A DNA stretch of 64,000 bases from Flavilitoribacter nigricans DSM 23189 = NBRC 102662 (GTDB taxonomy: Bacteria; Bacteroidota; Bacteroidia; Chitinophagales; Saprospiraceae): assembly GCF_002646595.1 (NCBI RefSeq), contig NZ_PDUD01000038.1, positions 1-64,000 on the forward strand, written 5' to 3'. The position numbers and the translations under genes are program-made. Below the pieces are notes generated by a model that had not been told where the DNA came from, did not search any database, and was given only the letters and a program-made list of their open reading frames with translations. Shown here in pieces: positions 37,630 through 45,445 of the stretch. The number at the start of each line of letters is the position of its first letter. Position 1 is the first letter of the stretch.

Positions 37630-37794
37630 ATGAAAACCCAGATCAGCATCACTACCCCCAAAACCTCACTGAAGGACTTTCAAAATGCCAAAATTAAAAA
37701 AGGACAACTCATCCGTATCAAAGGTGGAGACGGCGATACGCCCCCCGATGACGGTGACGGGGTGATCGGTATCGAGGATATCGTGATTCCGTAA
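37630..37794 (+). CDS. Small GG-motif acidic peptide (54 aa)
   Basis: ATG at 37630, TAA at 37792. The N-terminal half is basic (LKDFQNAKIKKGQLIRIKGG). Right after GG the composition flips to acidic with a DGDTPPDDGDGVIGIEDIVI core. There is no cysteine, signal peptide or membrane helix. The layout (basic amphipathic leader, KGG, short acidic tail) is that of a double-glycine-type precursor, and similar tiny peptides occur in Saprospiria-like genomes. The sequence family is not one with a known function to me. A 10-bp hairpin at ~37587-37610 lies in the leader and a strong terminator (37905-37931) follows. It is convergent with the helical-repeat gene at 37953-39380. Confidence 0.65.
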   Translation: MKTQISITTPKTSLKDFQNAKIKKGQLIRIKGGDGDTPPDDGDGVIGIEDIVIP

Positions 37795-37904
37795 CTTCCG
37801 CGCATATCCTGATACGGACCAGTGGCAGATCGGCCCCGCGATTTACCCCGATATCGGTGCCGTTCTGTTTTAAAGATAAAGATCCGTAAAGGTCCAAATA
37901 GTTG

Positions 37905-37943
37905 CGGGCCTGGTTTTTAAAACCGGGCCCGTAGTCATTTTTC
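37905..37943. terminator. Bidirectional terminator between peptide and repeat-protein genes
   Basis: CGGGCCTGGTTTT (37905-37917) pairs with AAAACCGGGCCCG (37919-37931) with one T-G pair, with CATTTTTC downstream on the plus strand. It separates convergent genes. Confidence 0.65.
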
Positions 37944-37952
37944 ACCTATCCT

Positions 37953-39380
37953 TTAAGCGTTGAGCTTTTCCAGCAGCCATTCCTTGTTGGGAATAAGTTC
38001 GATCTGTAGTATCTTGTTTTTGAGATCCTCCCGTTCTGCCTGATTGGAGGGCATCATATTCACCTTCACGACTGCTTTTAACTGCCGGATGAAAGCCAGG
38101 TAGGATTCCCGCTGGATGCCGCTCAACTGCGTATTGCGGCGCAAAAACTTATCGAACGCATCGATGCGCGCCTGGAGCAGATCGAAAAAGCTGTCGTCCG
38201 TCACAAAGGATTCGTACAGCGCCCGCAGCAGAATGAGTTTTGCCCGGAGTTGGTAAAAGATCGAATCGAAACGCGCATTGCCGATCAGATCGTCGATCCG
38301 GGTATAGGCCTTTTTCAGGAACAGCAGATTGGCCATAGCCAGATTTTCGGCATCACTCCGCACCTTCTCATCCAGATCCTGCGAATGCTCTTTGATGAAG
38401 CGCTCCACTTTATCCAGTAGGCCGAACTTACCCCCCAGAAACACAATGTTGGTGTAGGAACTGTCCGTCAACTTGCCGTTCTCGAACAACAGCTTATGCT
38501 GCAGACCGAACCAGTACAGATCGAATGCTTCCCGCAGCAGATCCGTTTTGCCCTGGTTGCCGTTCCGGATGGCGTAATTCAGCAACTGGAACAGAATAAC
38601 CTGCCGGTCGTTGAACCCCAGCGCTTCCATACTTTCCAGGAACATTTTTTTCAGGGCGTAAAACTGTTCCTCCGCTTCGGTCTCATTGAGGTGATACAGC
38701 AGCGCGTGAAAATGGATAACCGAATTGGCTCCACGGTCTGCTCCGGACACCTTCAATACCTCATCCACAAACTGCATCGGGATCTTTTGGCGGACTACTT
38801 TCCGGCGGGCCTGCACCTCGTTGGCCAGTCGCAGTTTATTGGCCATAAAGTAATGATCCATGTTTTCCAGGATCGCTACCAGGCTTTCCTCTCCGTTTTT
38901 CACCTTGTCCGTTGCCGGATGAAAATAGTATTGTTCCTCCAGGTTCAACAACTCCCAGTAGGTATTCACATCCCGGTAAGGCCGATCGCTGATCTCCCGG
39001 ATCAATTCCCGGTTCTTACCGGCAAAGGTTTCGTAGGATCCTCTTTTTTCCAGGGATTCGACCAGCAATTTCTTGCGGGTAAGCGGTTCATCCCGGACGT
39101 GCAGTTGCACCAGGAAGTTTTCGAGATGTCCGAAAAATTCGTGCAGCAGATTCCGCATCTTCTTATCGTTATACGTCTCTTCCGGGAACAGGCGGGAAAA
39201 GGCCTTGCGCCGATCCACCGCCGGATGATCGAAATCCGGATAATACTTGCGGATATATTCGTACAGGGCGACCAGAGACGGACTGTAATTGAAGAAAGGA
39301 GATCGCAAGTATTTATGGAGTAGCCTGAACTCTTTGGGCTCCAGATTCTTAAGCAGTCCGATAATTTTACTATCTTGCAT
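37953..39380 (-). CDS. Helical-repeat (TPR-like) protein of unknown function
   Basis: This 475-aa soluble, nearly all-helical protein starts at MQDSKIIGLLKNLEPKEFRL (ATG 39380; an upstream in-frame TTG at 39437 is rejected). Its opening LLxxLxxxExRxLxxYL followed by SPFFNYS and YYPDFDH, then a conserved-looking helix pair, parallels the 9211-10767 protein (LIxxLxxxExRxF). No catalytic motif or signal is visible. The C-terminal 150 residues have a TPR-like rhythm. It lies next to a 54-aa GG peptide (convergent) and divergent from the hybrid sensor gene, 177 bp away. Function unknown. Confidence 0.8.
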   Translation of the reverse strand: MQDSKIIGLLKNLEPKEFRLLHKYLRSPFFNYSPSLVALYEYIRKYYPDFDHPAVDRRKAFSRLFPEETYNDKKMRNLLHEFFGHLENFLVQLHVRDEPLTRKKLLVESLEKRGSYETFAGKNRELIREISDRPYRDVNTYWELLNLEEQYYFHPATDKVKNGEESLVAILENMDHYFMANKLRLANEVQARRKVVRQKIPMQFVDEVLKVSGADRGANSVIHFHALLYHLNETEAEEQFYALKKMFLESMEALGFNDRQVILFQLLNYAIRNGNQGKTDLLREAFDLYWFGLQHKLLFENGKLTDSSYTNIVFLGGKFGLLDKVERFIKEHSQDLDEKVRSDAENLAMANLLFLKKAYTRIDDLIGNARFDSIFYQLRAKLILLRALYESFVTDDSFFDLLQARIDAFDKFLRRNTQLSGIQRESYLAFIRQLKAVVKVNMMPSNQAEREDLKNKILQIELIPNKEWLLEKLNA

Positions 39381-39556
39381 GAGTAGTTTGAAAAATGGCT
39401 TTGGTATAAAACTACTATCAAATCTCCGTCCCTCCAATTATTGTCCGCTAAGTATTTTGAACCAGGCCGAATATTAAGCATCACATTTGCATAAAGTCCT
39501 TTCCCTAGGCATTAAGACCATATTCTGAGCGCAATTCTAACAATTTGAAGAACGTC

Positions 39557-42373
39557 ATGTTGTTCCGGCTGACCCTGGTATTAACACTGTGGGCCCAGTT
39601 GGTAAGAAGTGAAGTGTATCCCGTTCTACACCCGGATCCTCAGCTTATTTCCAATGAAGTTTGGGTAATGCCTGAGGATAAACAGCCGTTATCACCCGCG
39701 CAGGTAACGGGCAGGGACGACTTCGTTCCGCTTTCGGCCTTCCGCGACAGCCTGCGCGGACAGGAATACTACTGGCTTAAATTCGATATCACCAATCAGG
39801 TACCGGACCGGCGTCTGGAAGAATGGGTTCTCCGGCTAACCATCTCCATCAGTCGGGCCGAGGTATTTGTCCTGGACGGGCAATCGGTGGTTGATACCTT
39901 CCTGACCGGCTTTTTTATCCCCGTTGAACAACGAGATTTTGCGCCCATCCTTAAGGCTAATCTTGTCAAATTTGATCTCCCTCCGGGAAGCAGCCGTACT
40001 ATGCTGATCCGTTTGCGCAGTGACCGTAGTTCCGTACCGCCGGATCCGGAACTGCGTCTGGAATCCGCCGTGAGCTTTTTTCACGCGCTGCAGCAAAAGA
40101 AACAATCCAATGCGCTTTTCCTCGGCTTTTGCCTGATGATGCTGATCTATACCCTGATCCTGAATGTGTATTCCGGGGATCGAACCTATGCCCACTACGC
40201 CGTTTATTTGGTCAGTATCGGGATCTACGTGGCCTACGCAAACGGCGATATCCACGATCTGGTGATCCCGACCCTGATCCCCGATCATCCGGAATATGTT
40301 TACCTGGTCAAATTGAGCCTCTACGGCGCGTTGGTCGGCTACATGAGTTTCTTCCGGTCGTTCCTCGATCTGCAGCAACTCCTCCCCTTCTGGGACCGTT
40401 TCTTTCGTCTGCTCAGCTGGCTGGCGCTGCCGGTACTGCTGCTGGACCTGTATCTGATCATCAGCACTGATTTTAGTTATCTCGTGTCGGACCGGGTGAC
40501 CCTTCCCTACATTTTTGCCTTCGTCGGGACCAGCCTGGTGTTTACCTTCTTTCTGTACCGGACCCGCGACCGGAAAGGATATTTCGTAGTGGCCGGTCTG
40601 ATCTTTATGGGCCTCGGCATTCTGATCACCGCTATCGACCGGCTGCAGAACGTCGATTTTTCGATCCGCAGTTTCGAGATCGGGGCGACCTTTGAGCTGG
40701 TGGTCTTTTCCATCGGCCTGGCCTACCGGCAGGCTGTGATCCGCCGGGAAAAACAGCGGGCCCAATTTGAGTTGGAAAAAAGTCAGCTCATCCAGGAACA
40801 GGAACACGCCGAAGTGGAAAGGCAACGGGAACTGCACCATTTAAAAAGCGAACTGTACACCAATATCACCCACGAACTGCGCACGCCCCTGACGGTGATC
40901 AAGGGCATGAGCGACCAGATCCGCGGGCACGAACGGGAAAAAGAACTGATCAACCGGAATATACACAGTCTGTTGCGTCTGGTTAATCACGTCATGGACC
41001 TCTCCCACCTGGAGGCCGGCAAGATGGAATTACAGCTGGTACAGGCCGACGTCATTCATTTTGCACGCTACCTCTCCGAGTCCTTTGACTCCAGTGCGGA
41101 AAGTAAAAATATCGACCTGATCTTTCAAACGATCCCGGATCAGTTGTTGATGGATTTTGACAGTGAAAAACTGCAGCAGATCATTTACAATCTGCTGTCC
41201 AATGCCATTAAGTTTACGCCCGAAGGCGGTAGCATCCAATTCAGCATCAGCACCCGGGAACAGGAAGCAGATAACTGGCTCGTGCTGAAAGTAGCTGATA
41301 CCGGCCGGGGGATCCCCAGGGATGAGTTGCCCCATATTTTTGATCGTTTTTACCAGTCTCAGATCCATTACCACCAGCAATACGGCGGCAGCGGCATTGG
41401 CCTGGCCCTGACCAAACAGTTGGTTCACCTCATGGACGGACGGATCGAAGTGACCAGCACTCCCGGAAAAGGCACCACCTTTCGGGTAATTCTACCGATA
41501 CGCCGGGAGGCCGCCCGGGAAACACCCGACCGGATCGATCTTTCAGGGAAAGCGACAGCAGTAACACCGGAGATCAATCGAGCAAAAGGCCGGGAGGAAC
41601 TGCCCCAGATCCTCATCGTAGAGGACAATAAGGATGTGATCACGTATTTGCAGACCTGCCTGGAGGGGCGTTACCAGATCACGAAGGCATCCAACGGTAA
41701 AAAGGGCCTCGAATTAGCCCTGTCGAGCATCCCTGATCTGATCATCAGTGACGTCATGATGCCCGAAATGAACGGTTACGATCTCTGCCAGCAACTGAAA
41801 TCCGATCACCGGTCCAGTCATATCCCAATCATCATCCTTACCGCTAAAGCCGATCGGGAATTCCGGCTGGACGGGCTGAACCGGGGAGCAGACGTATACC
41901 TCACCAAACCTTTTGACGAACAGGAATTGCTGATCCGGATCGAGCAGTTGCTGGAATCGCGTAAAAATCTGCAACAACACTTTTTACGCTCGGGCTTACT
42001 GGATCAGGTCCAGTCCCCTGCGGAGGAAAACGAGGAAGCTTTGTTCCTCAGCCGACTGAAGGGAACGGTGATGGAGCAAATTGATAATACGGAACTGAAT
42101 GTGCAGGATCTCGCAGCCGCTGTGCATTTGGGACATTCCCAGCTGTACCGAAAACTAAAAGCACTGACCGGGCTGACGCCGCTGCAGTTCCTGAAAAAGA
42201 TCAGACTGGACCGGGCTTCGGGCTTGCTTTCCACGGAAGGCCTGTCTGTAGCCGAAGTGGCCTATGCCGTCGGCTTCAGTGATCCAAACTATTTTTCCCG
42301 GGCGTTTCAGCAGTACTTTGGCCACCCTCCCCGGGAGCATTCCCGCCATCTCCGCCGGAATGGTCTCCCTTAG
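39557..42373 (+). CDS. 7TMR-DISM hybrid histidine kinase with response-regulator and AraC domains
   Basis: This 938-aa one-protein two-component system starts at the ATG at 39557 (MLFRLTLVLTLWAQL); a TTG four codons upstream is weaker. Order: signal peptide; extracellular 7TMR-DISMED2-like domain (~30-175); seven membrane helices (~185-400); coiled linker; HisKA with NITHELRTPLTVIKG (phospho-acceptor H439); HATPase with TGRGIPRDELPHIFDRFY and GGSGIGLALTKQ; receiver (ILIVEDNKDV ... IISDVMMPEMNG, D732); AraC-type HTH at the C-terminus (VAEVAYAVGFSDPNYFSRAF). All key residues are present. It senses an external ligand, perhaps a carbohydrate, and binds DNA directly. Targets are unknown; a LytTR regulator gene follows 472 bp downstream. 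Confidence 0.95.
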   Translation: MLFRLTLVLTLWAQLVRSEVYPVLHPDPQLISNEVWVMPEDKQPLSPAQVTGRDDFVPLSAFRDSLRGQEYYWLKFDITNQVPDRRLEEWVLRLTISISRAEVFVLDGQSVVDTFLTGFFIPVEQRDFAPILKANLVKFDLPPGSSRTMLIRLRSDRSSVPPDPELRLESAVSFFHALQQKKQSNALFLGFCLMMLIYTLILNVYSGDRTYAHYAVYLVSIGIYVAYANGDIHDLVIPTLIPDHPEYVYLVKLSLYGALVGYMSFFRSFLDLQQLLPFWDRFFRLLSWLALPVLLLDLYLIISTDFSYLVSDRVTLPYIFAFVGTSLVFTFFLYRTRDRKGYFVVAGLIFMGLGILITAIDRLQNVDFSIRSFEIGATFELVVFSIGLAYRQAVIRREKQRAQFELEKSQLIQEQEHAEVERQRELHHLKSELYTNITHELRTPLTVIKGMSDQIRGHEREKELINRNIHSLLRLVNHVMDLSHLEAGKMELQLVQADVIHFARYLSESFDSSAESKNIDLIFQTIPDQLLMDFDSEKLQQIIYNLLSNAIKFTPEGGSIQFSISTREQEADNWLVLKVADTGRGIPRDELPHIFDRFYQSQIHYHQQYGGSGIGLALTKQLVHLMDGRIEVTSTPGKGTTFRVILPIRREAARETPDRIDLSGKATAVTPEINRAKGREELPQILIVEDNKDVITYLQTCLEGRYQITKASNGKKGLELALSSIPDLIISDVMMPEMNGYDLCQQLKSDHRSSHIPIIILTAKADREFRLDGLNRGADVYLTKPFDEQELLIRIEQLLESRKNLQQHFLRSGLLDQVQSPAEENEEALFLSRLKGTVMEQIDNTELNVQDLAAAVHLGHSQLYRKLKALTGLTPLQFLKKIRLDRASGLLSTEGLSVAEVAYAVGFSDPNYFSRAFQQYFGHPPREHSRHLRRNGLP

Positions 42374-42424
42374 TCAGCTGTGCCGGAAAAAGTTCTGCAC
42401 AATTTGAAAACACCTGACCGTAAA

Positions 42425-42448
42425 ACCCGAAAGTTCCGGGCTTTTTAT
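42425..42448 (+). terminator. Weak terminator after the hybrid sensor
   Basis: CCCG...CGGG stem (ACCCGAAAGTTCCGGG) followed by CTTTTTATT, 50 bp after the sensor stop. Confidence 0.5.
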
Positions 42449-42486
42449 TAAATTGTAAGCCTCTTCCGGGTATAAAAATTAGCCGG

Positions 42487-42524
42487 ATGCAAAATTTATC
42501 CAGTAGTATGCAAAATTTGTCCAG
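42487..42524 (+). promoter_or_regulatory. Direct repeats spaced 21 bp, candidate LytTR operator
   Basis: ATGCAAAATTTATCCAG (42487-42503) and ATGCAAAATTTGTCCAG (42508-42524) differ at one base and are 21 bp apart start to start, two helical turns. LytTR-domain regulators are known to bind direct repeats at this spacing. A LytTR gene starts 322 bp downstream and further degenerate copies lie closer to it, so autoregulation is plausible. Confidence 0.5.
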
Positions 42525-42845
42525 ATGATTGCCCGGAGGATTTCCCACTTTTGTCAGGGTTGTTCTTTGAAAACTCTGACAAAAGATCGTTTCTAACCCA
42601 AACGACGAGTTATGAACCCAAACCTCCTCTGCATGAAACAAAACTACTTTTTCTAAAATTAAGATTCTTTTTAAAGGTCCCCCCTCTTTTTTTCTCAATT
42701 TTTATCCAGACAACACTCCCTATTTAAAACACTATTAATCAAACACTTAGGAAATCAATCGGGTATTTTTTTTCAGACAAGATGCTTTATTTGTCCATGA
42801 AAAAGGGTCAAGTATGGAATATCTTGCAGGTGTTATGAAAAGAAA

Positions 42846-43199
42846 ATGAATACCATGCCTCCTCAGATCAACTATCCGGAAATTCTGCTAACGGTTGCCG
42901 GTGAACAGATCTTTGTTCAAATCGAGGAGATCATGTATCTGGAAGCAAAAGGTAGTTATACCGATATCTACCTGGCTGACGGGCAAAAATGCAGGATCAG
43001 CAAGAAATTAAAGCTGGCCCTGAAGATCCTGAACGCAGATTATTTTGTCCGTATTCATCATTCATACGCTCTGAATTTGAAATATCTGGCTGGTTTCTGT
43101 AATGGCGACAGCGCGAGTGTAAAACTTAAAGACGGCTCACAATTACCCCTGAGCCGAAGCCGAAAAACGGATTTTTTAAGTTTTTTTAAGCGCCTCTAG
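42846..43199 (+). CDS. Stand-alone LytTR DNA-binding protein
   Basis: This 117-aa protein is essentially one LytTR domain: QIEEIMYLEAKGSYTDIYLA, KLALKILNADYFVRIHHSYA, LKDGSQLPLSRSRKTDF. The usual receiver domain and any membrane sensor are absent, and the length fits a complete small protein. It may act as a constitutive or partner-controlled regulator. It lies downstream of the hybrid sensor but in its own transcription unit with repeated operator-like sites upstream and a terminator downstream (43304-43344). Confidence 0.9.
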   Translation: MNTMPPQINYPEILLTVAGEQIFVQIEEIMYLEAKGSYTDIYLADGQKCRISKKLKLALKILNADYFVRIHHSYALNLKYLAGFCNGDSASVKLKDGSQLPLSRSRKTDFLSFFKRL

Positions 43200-43667
43200 G
43201 TAACCTTTTTATCGCCTCCCAAATAAACAGATCAAACACCAGTAAAGAAATAGGGACTGTTGAAATCGAAACGGTAAGTCGTTTCGAGACATTTTACAAA
43301 GTAGGGGGACGACTTTTTACAGGGGAATGGTCCTCCTGCTTTTTTTTCAACTTTATCCGCACAACAACTTCAGTAATCGGAACATACAATCCACCCCATC
43401 CGAACCCCACCTCAGTCAACACAGCACCCAAGCAATTCACAGCACCCATCCGCCACCACGGATGGGTTAAACTACTTTTTGCTATGCGGATCACGATCCG
43501 CCCGGGCCTGCATCTGCGCACCCCGGATCATCCACACTTTCGGAAATAAACGAGGAGTGGCCTCCATACGGAGATCACCACTCCTCACCCGGTTTTACTT
43601 CTTCCGTTGACTTTCCATCAACCATGGCTCCCTGGCCCCTTCCTGGCCGGGGAGTTGTTTTTTTAGC
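43200..43667. other. Intergenic region with several hairpins
   Basis: It contains a forward terminator (43304-43344), a perfect 9-bp inverted repeat GAGGAGTGG (43552-43560) / CCACTCCTC (43578-43586), and a GC-rich hairpin CTCCCTGGCC/GGCCGGGGAG near 43627-43653 followed by TTGTTTTTTT. A 75-codon reverse ORF at 43294-43521 spans the terminator and is not credible. Confidence 0.5.
43304..43344 (+). terminator. Terminator after the LytTR gene
   Basis: GGGGGAC (43304-43310) pairs with GTCCTCC (43330-43336) with one G-T pair, followed by TGCTTTTTTTT. Confidence 0.6.
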
Positions 43668-45272
43668 CTACATCAGATCCACGGCGTAGGTTTCCTGTAG
43701 ATCATCGATCCGCAATTTGAGGTCCGTCACTACCGATTCGTAGGCCGGCTCTCCGTAAAGGTTATTCATTTCGTGGGGATCTTCCCGGAGGTCGTACAAC
43801 TCCCAGGTATCGATATCGCCGTAGAAATGGATGAGCTTATAGCGGTCGGTCCGCACGCCGTAATGCTTCTTCACACCGTGTTCATTCGGGTATTCGTAGT
43901 AGTGGTAATAGATGGCCTGCCGCCACTCGGTTGAGTCGCCCTGCAGCAGCGGGATCAGCGATTTTCCCTGCATGTCTTCCGGTACGTCCAGTCCGGCCAG
44001 GTCCATAAAGGTGGGCGCGTAGTCGATATTCTGAACCAGCGCCGGGCTTTTACCACTGATATTCAGGCTCTGGGGGAAACGCATTGCCAGCGGGGTGCGC
44101 AGGGATTCCTCGTACATGTAGCGTTTGTCAAACCAGCCGTGCTCTCCCAGGTAAAATCCCTGGTCCGAAGTGTAGACCACCAGCGTGTTTTCGGCCAGTC
44201 CGTTGTCATCCAGATAATCCAGCAGTCGACCGACATTGTTATCCACCGAGCGCACGCACTTCAGATAATCCTGCATGTAGCGCTGGTATTTCCAGAGCGC
44301 CAGGTCTTTTCCTTCCAGTTTTGCTGCCATAAAATCCTTGATGACCGGGTCGTAGAAGGCGTCCCAGGCGGCCCGCTGTTCGTCGTTCATACGTCCGTAC
44401 ATGCGCTCGTAGGCCGCGCGGTAGCGGGTCTTGAACTCACCTTCCTTATCCAGCATCTTCAGGTCATAGACAATGTCCATGTCCTTAAACACCCCCATTT
44501 CGTGGTAGGTGGCCGCTTCCCGGCCTTCGTAGGCGTCGAAGTAATTGTCCGGCACGGGGAATTCCACCCCGGCAAAATCATTCAGCAGTGCGGTGTCCGG
44601 CATCCAGATGCGGTGGGTCGCCTTGTGGTGCACCAGCAGACAGAAGGGTTTGTTGGGATCCCGCTTGTCCAGCCAGTTGATGCTTTTATCCGTGATCACA
44701 TCCGTGACGTAACCCGCAGACTGTTTGCGTTCTCCGTTCTCAATAAAATCCGAATTGTAATAATTGCCCTGTCCGATGAGCCGCTCGTAGTGATCAAAAC
44801 CGGTGGGTTCGCTCCGCAGGTGCCATTTTCCGACCAGAGCGGTCTGATAGCCGGCAGCCTGCAGATATTTCGGGAAAGTAGCCTGCGAACTGTCGAAGCG
44901 CACTCGGTTGTCGATCTGTCCGTTGAGGTGGCTGTGTTTACCGGTCAGCAACACCGCCCGGCTGGGCGCACAAATGGAATTGGTCACAAAGCTATTGGTG
45001 AACAACACGCCTTCCTCCGCGATGCGATCCAGATTCGGCGTCTGGATGTACCGGTCATCGTAGGCGCTCATCGCCTGGTAACCGTGGTCATCCGTCATGA
45101 TGAACACGATGTTCGGCCGGGCGGGCGGGTTGCCGTCCGTTTCTTCAGCCTCCGGCGCACAGGCTGCGAACCCGAACAGACCGATGAGCCCATACAGGAG
45201 GTAAGGCAGATTTATGTGCTGCCGGGCCCGGGCCCGGAGTTTTTCCAGTTTAGGTGCAGATACAATAGTCAT
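43668..45272 (-). CDS. Lipoprotein sulfatase (N-sulfoglucosamine/iduronate-type)
   Basis: This 534-aa enzyme starts at the ATG at 45272; a TTG at 45278 is less likely. The N-terminus is a long basic region, a hydrophobic segment (LPYLLYGLIGLFGF) and lipobox FAAC. The sulfatase core is intact: NIVFIMTDDHGYQ metal ligands, the formylglycine motif CAPSRAVLLTG (C101), VGKWHL, VVYTSDQGFYLGEHGWFDKR, and C-terminal GVRTDRYKLIHFYGDIDTWELYD. The architecture resembles heparan or iduronate sulfatases of Bacteroidota polysaccharide utilisation. No glycan-binding SusCD pair is nearby. A hydrolase gene lies upstream across a hexanucleotide repeat. Confidence 0.92.
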   Translation of the reverse strand: MTIVSAPKLEKLRARARQHINLPYLLYGLIGLFGFAACAPEAEETDGNPPARPNIVFIMTDDHGYQAMSAYDDRYIQTPNLDRIAEEGVLFTNSFVTNSICAPSRAVLLTGKHSHLNGQIDNRVRFDSSQATFPKYLQAAGYQTALVGKWHLRSEPTGFDHYERLIGQGNYYNSDFIENGERKQSAGYVTDVITDKSINWLDKRDPNKPFCLLVHHKATHRIWMPDTALLNDFAGVEFPVPDNYFDAYEGREAATYHEMGVFKDMDIVYDLKMLDKEGEFKTRYRAAYERMYGRMNDEQRAAWDAFYDPVIKDFMAAKLEGKDLALWKYQRYMQDYLKCVRSVDNNVGRLLDYLDDNGLAENTLVVYTSDQGFYLGEHGWFDKRYMYEESLRTPLAMRFPQSLNISGKSPALVQNIDYAPTFMDLAGLDVPEDMQGKSLIPLLQGDSTEWRQAIYYHYYEYPNEHGVKKHYGVRTDRYKLIHFYGDIDTWELYDLREDPHEMNNLYGEPAYESVVTDLKLRIDDLQETYAVDLM

Positions 45273-45354
45273 AATCAATTGGTGCCGGCGAGCTGCCGGA
45301 TTAAATTTTATAAAACGTTTTGAAAGCTCTTATCCTGTCGGATGGCTACACTAC

Positions 45355-45420
45355 AAATGGCAATGGCAATGGCAATAGCAATTTCAATGGCAATGGCAAT
45401 GGCAATGGCAATAGCAATAG
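45355..45420. repeat. Hexanucleotide microsatellite (AATGGC)n
   Basis: Eleven consecutive 6-bp units: seven AATGGC, three AATAGC and one AATTTC. It lies between the CocE-like gene (ends 45446) and the sulfatase start (45272) on the same strand, only ~80 bp from the sulfatase ATG, so copy-number change could alter promoter spacing. Confidence 0.85.
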
Positions 45421-45445
45421 CCATCGAAAGCATAAACCTTCCGGA

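Larger units (their letters stand above)
42374..42845. other. Intergenic region with repeated regulator-like motifs
   Basis: This 472-bp region carries the sensor terminator, the 21-bp-spaced direct repeats at 42487-42524, and two further resembling motifs, CAATTTTTATCCAG (about 42696-42709) and ATGCTTTATTTGTCCAT (42782-42798). No ORF of note was seen. Confidence 0.5.

Noticed and set aside
43294-43521. 75-codon reverse ORF after the LytTR gene
   Set aside because: Spans a forward terminator and GC-rich hairpins, with no recognisable sequence features.
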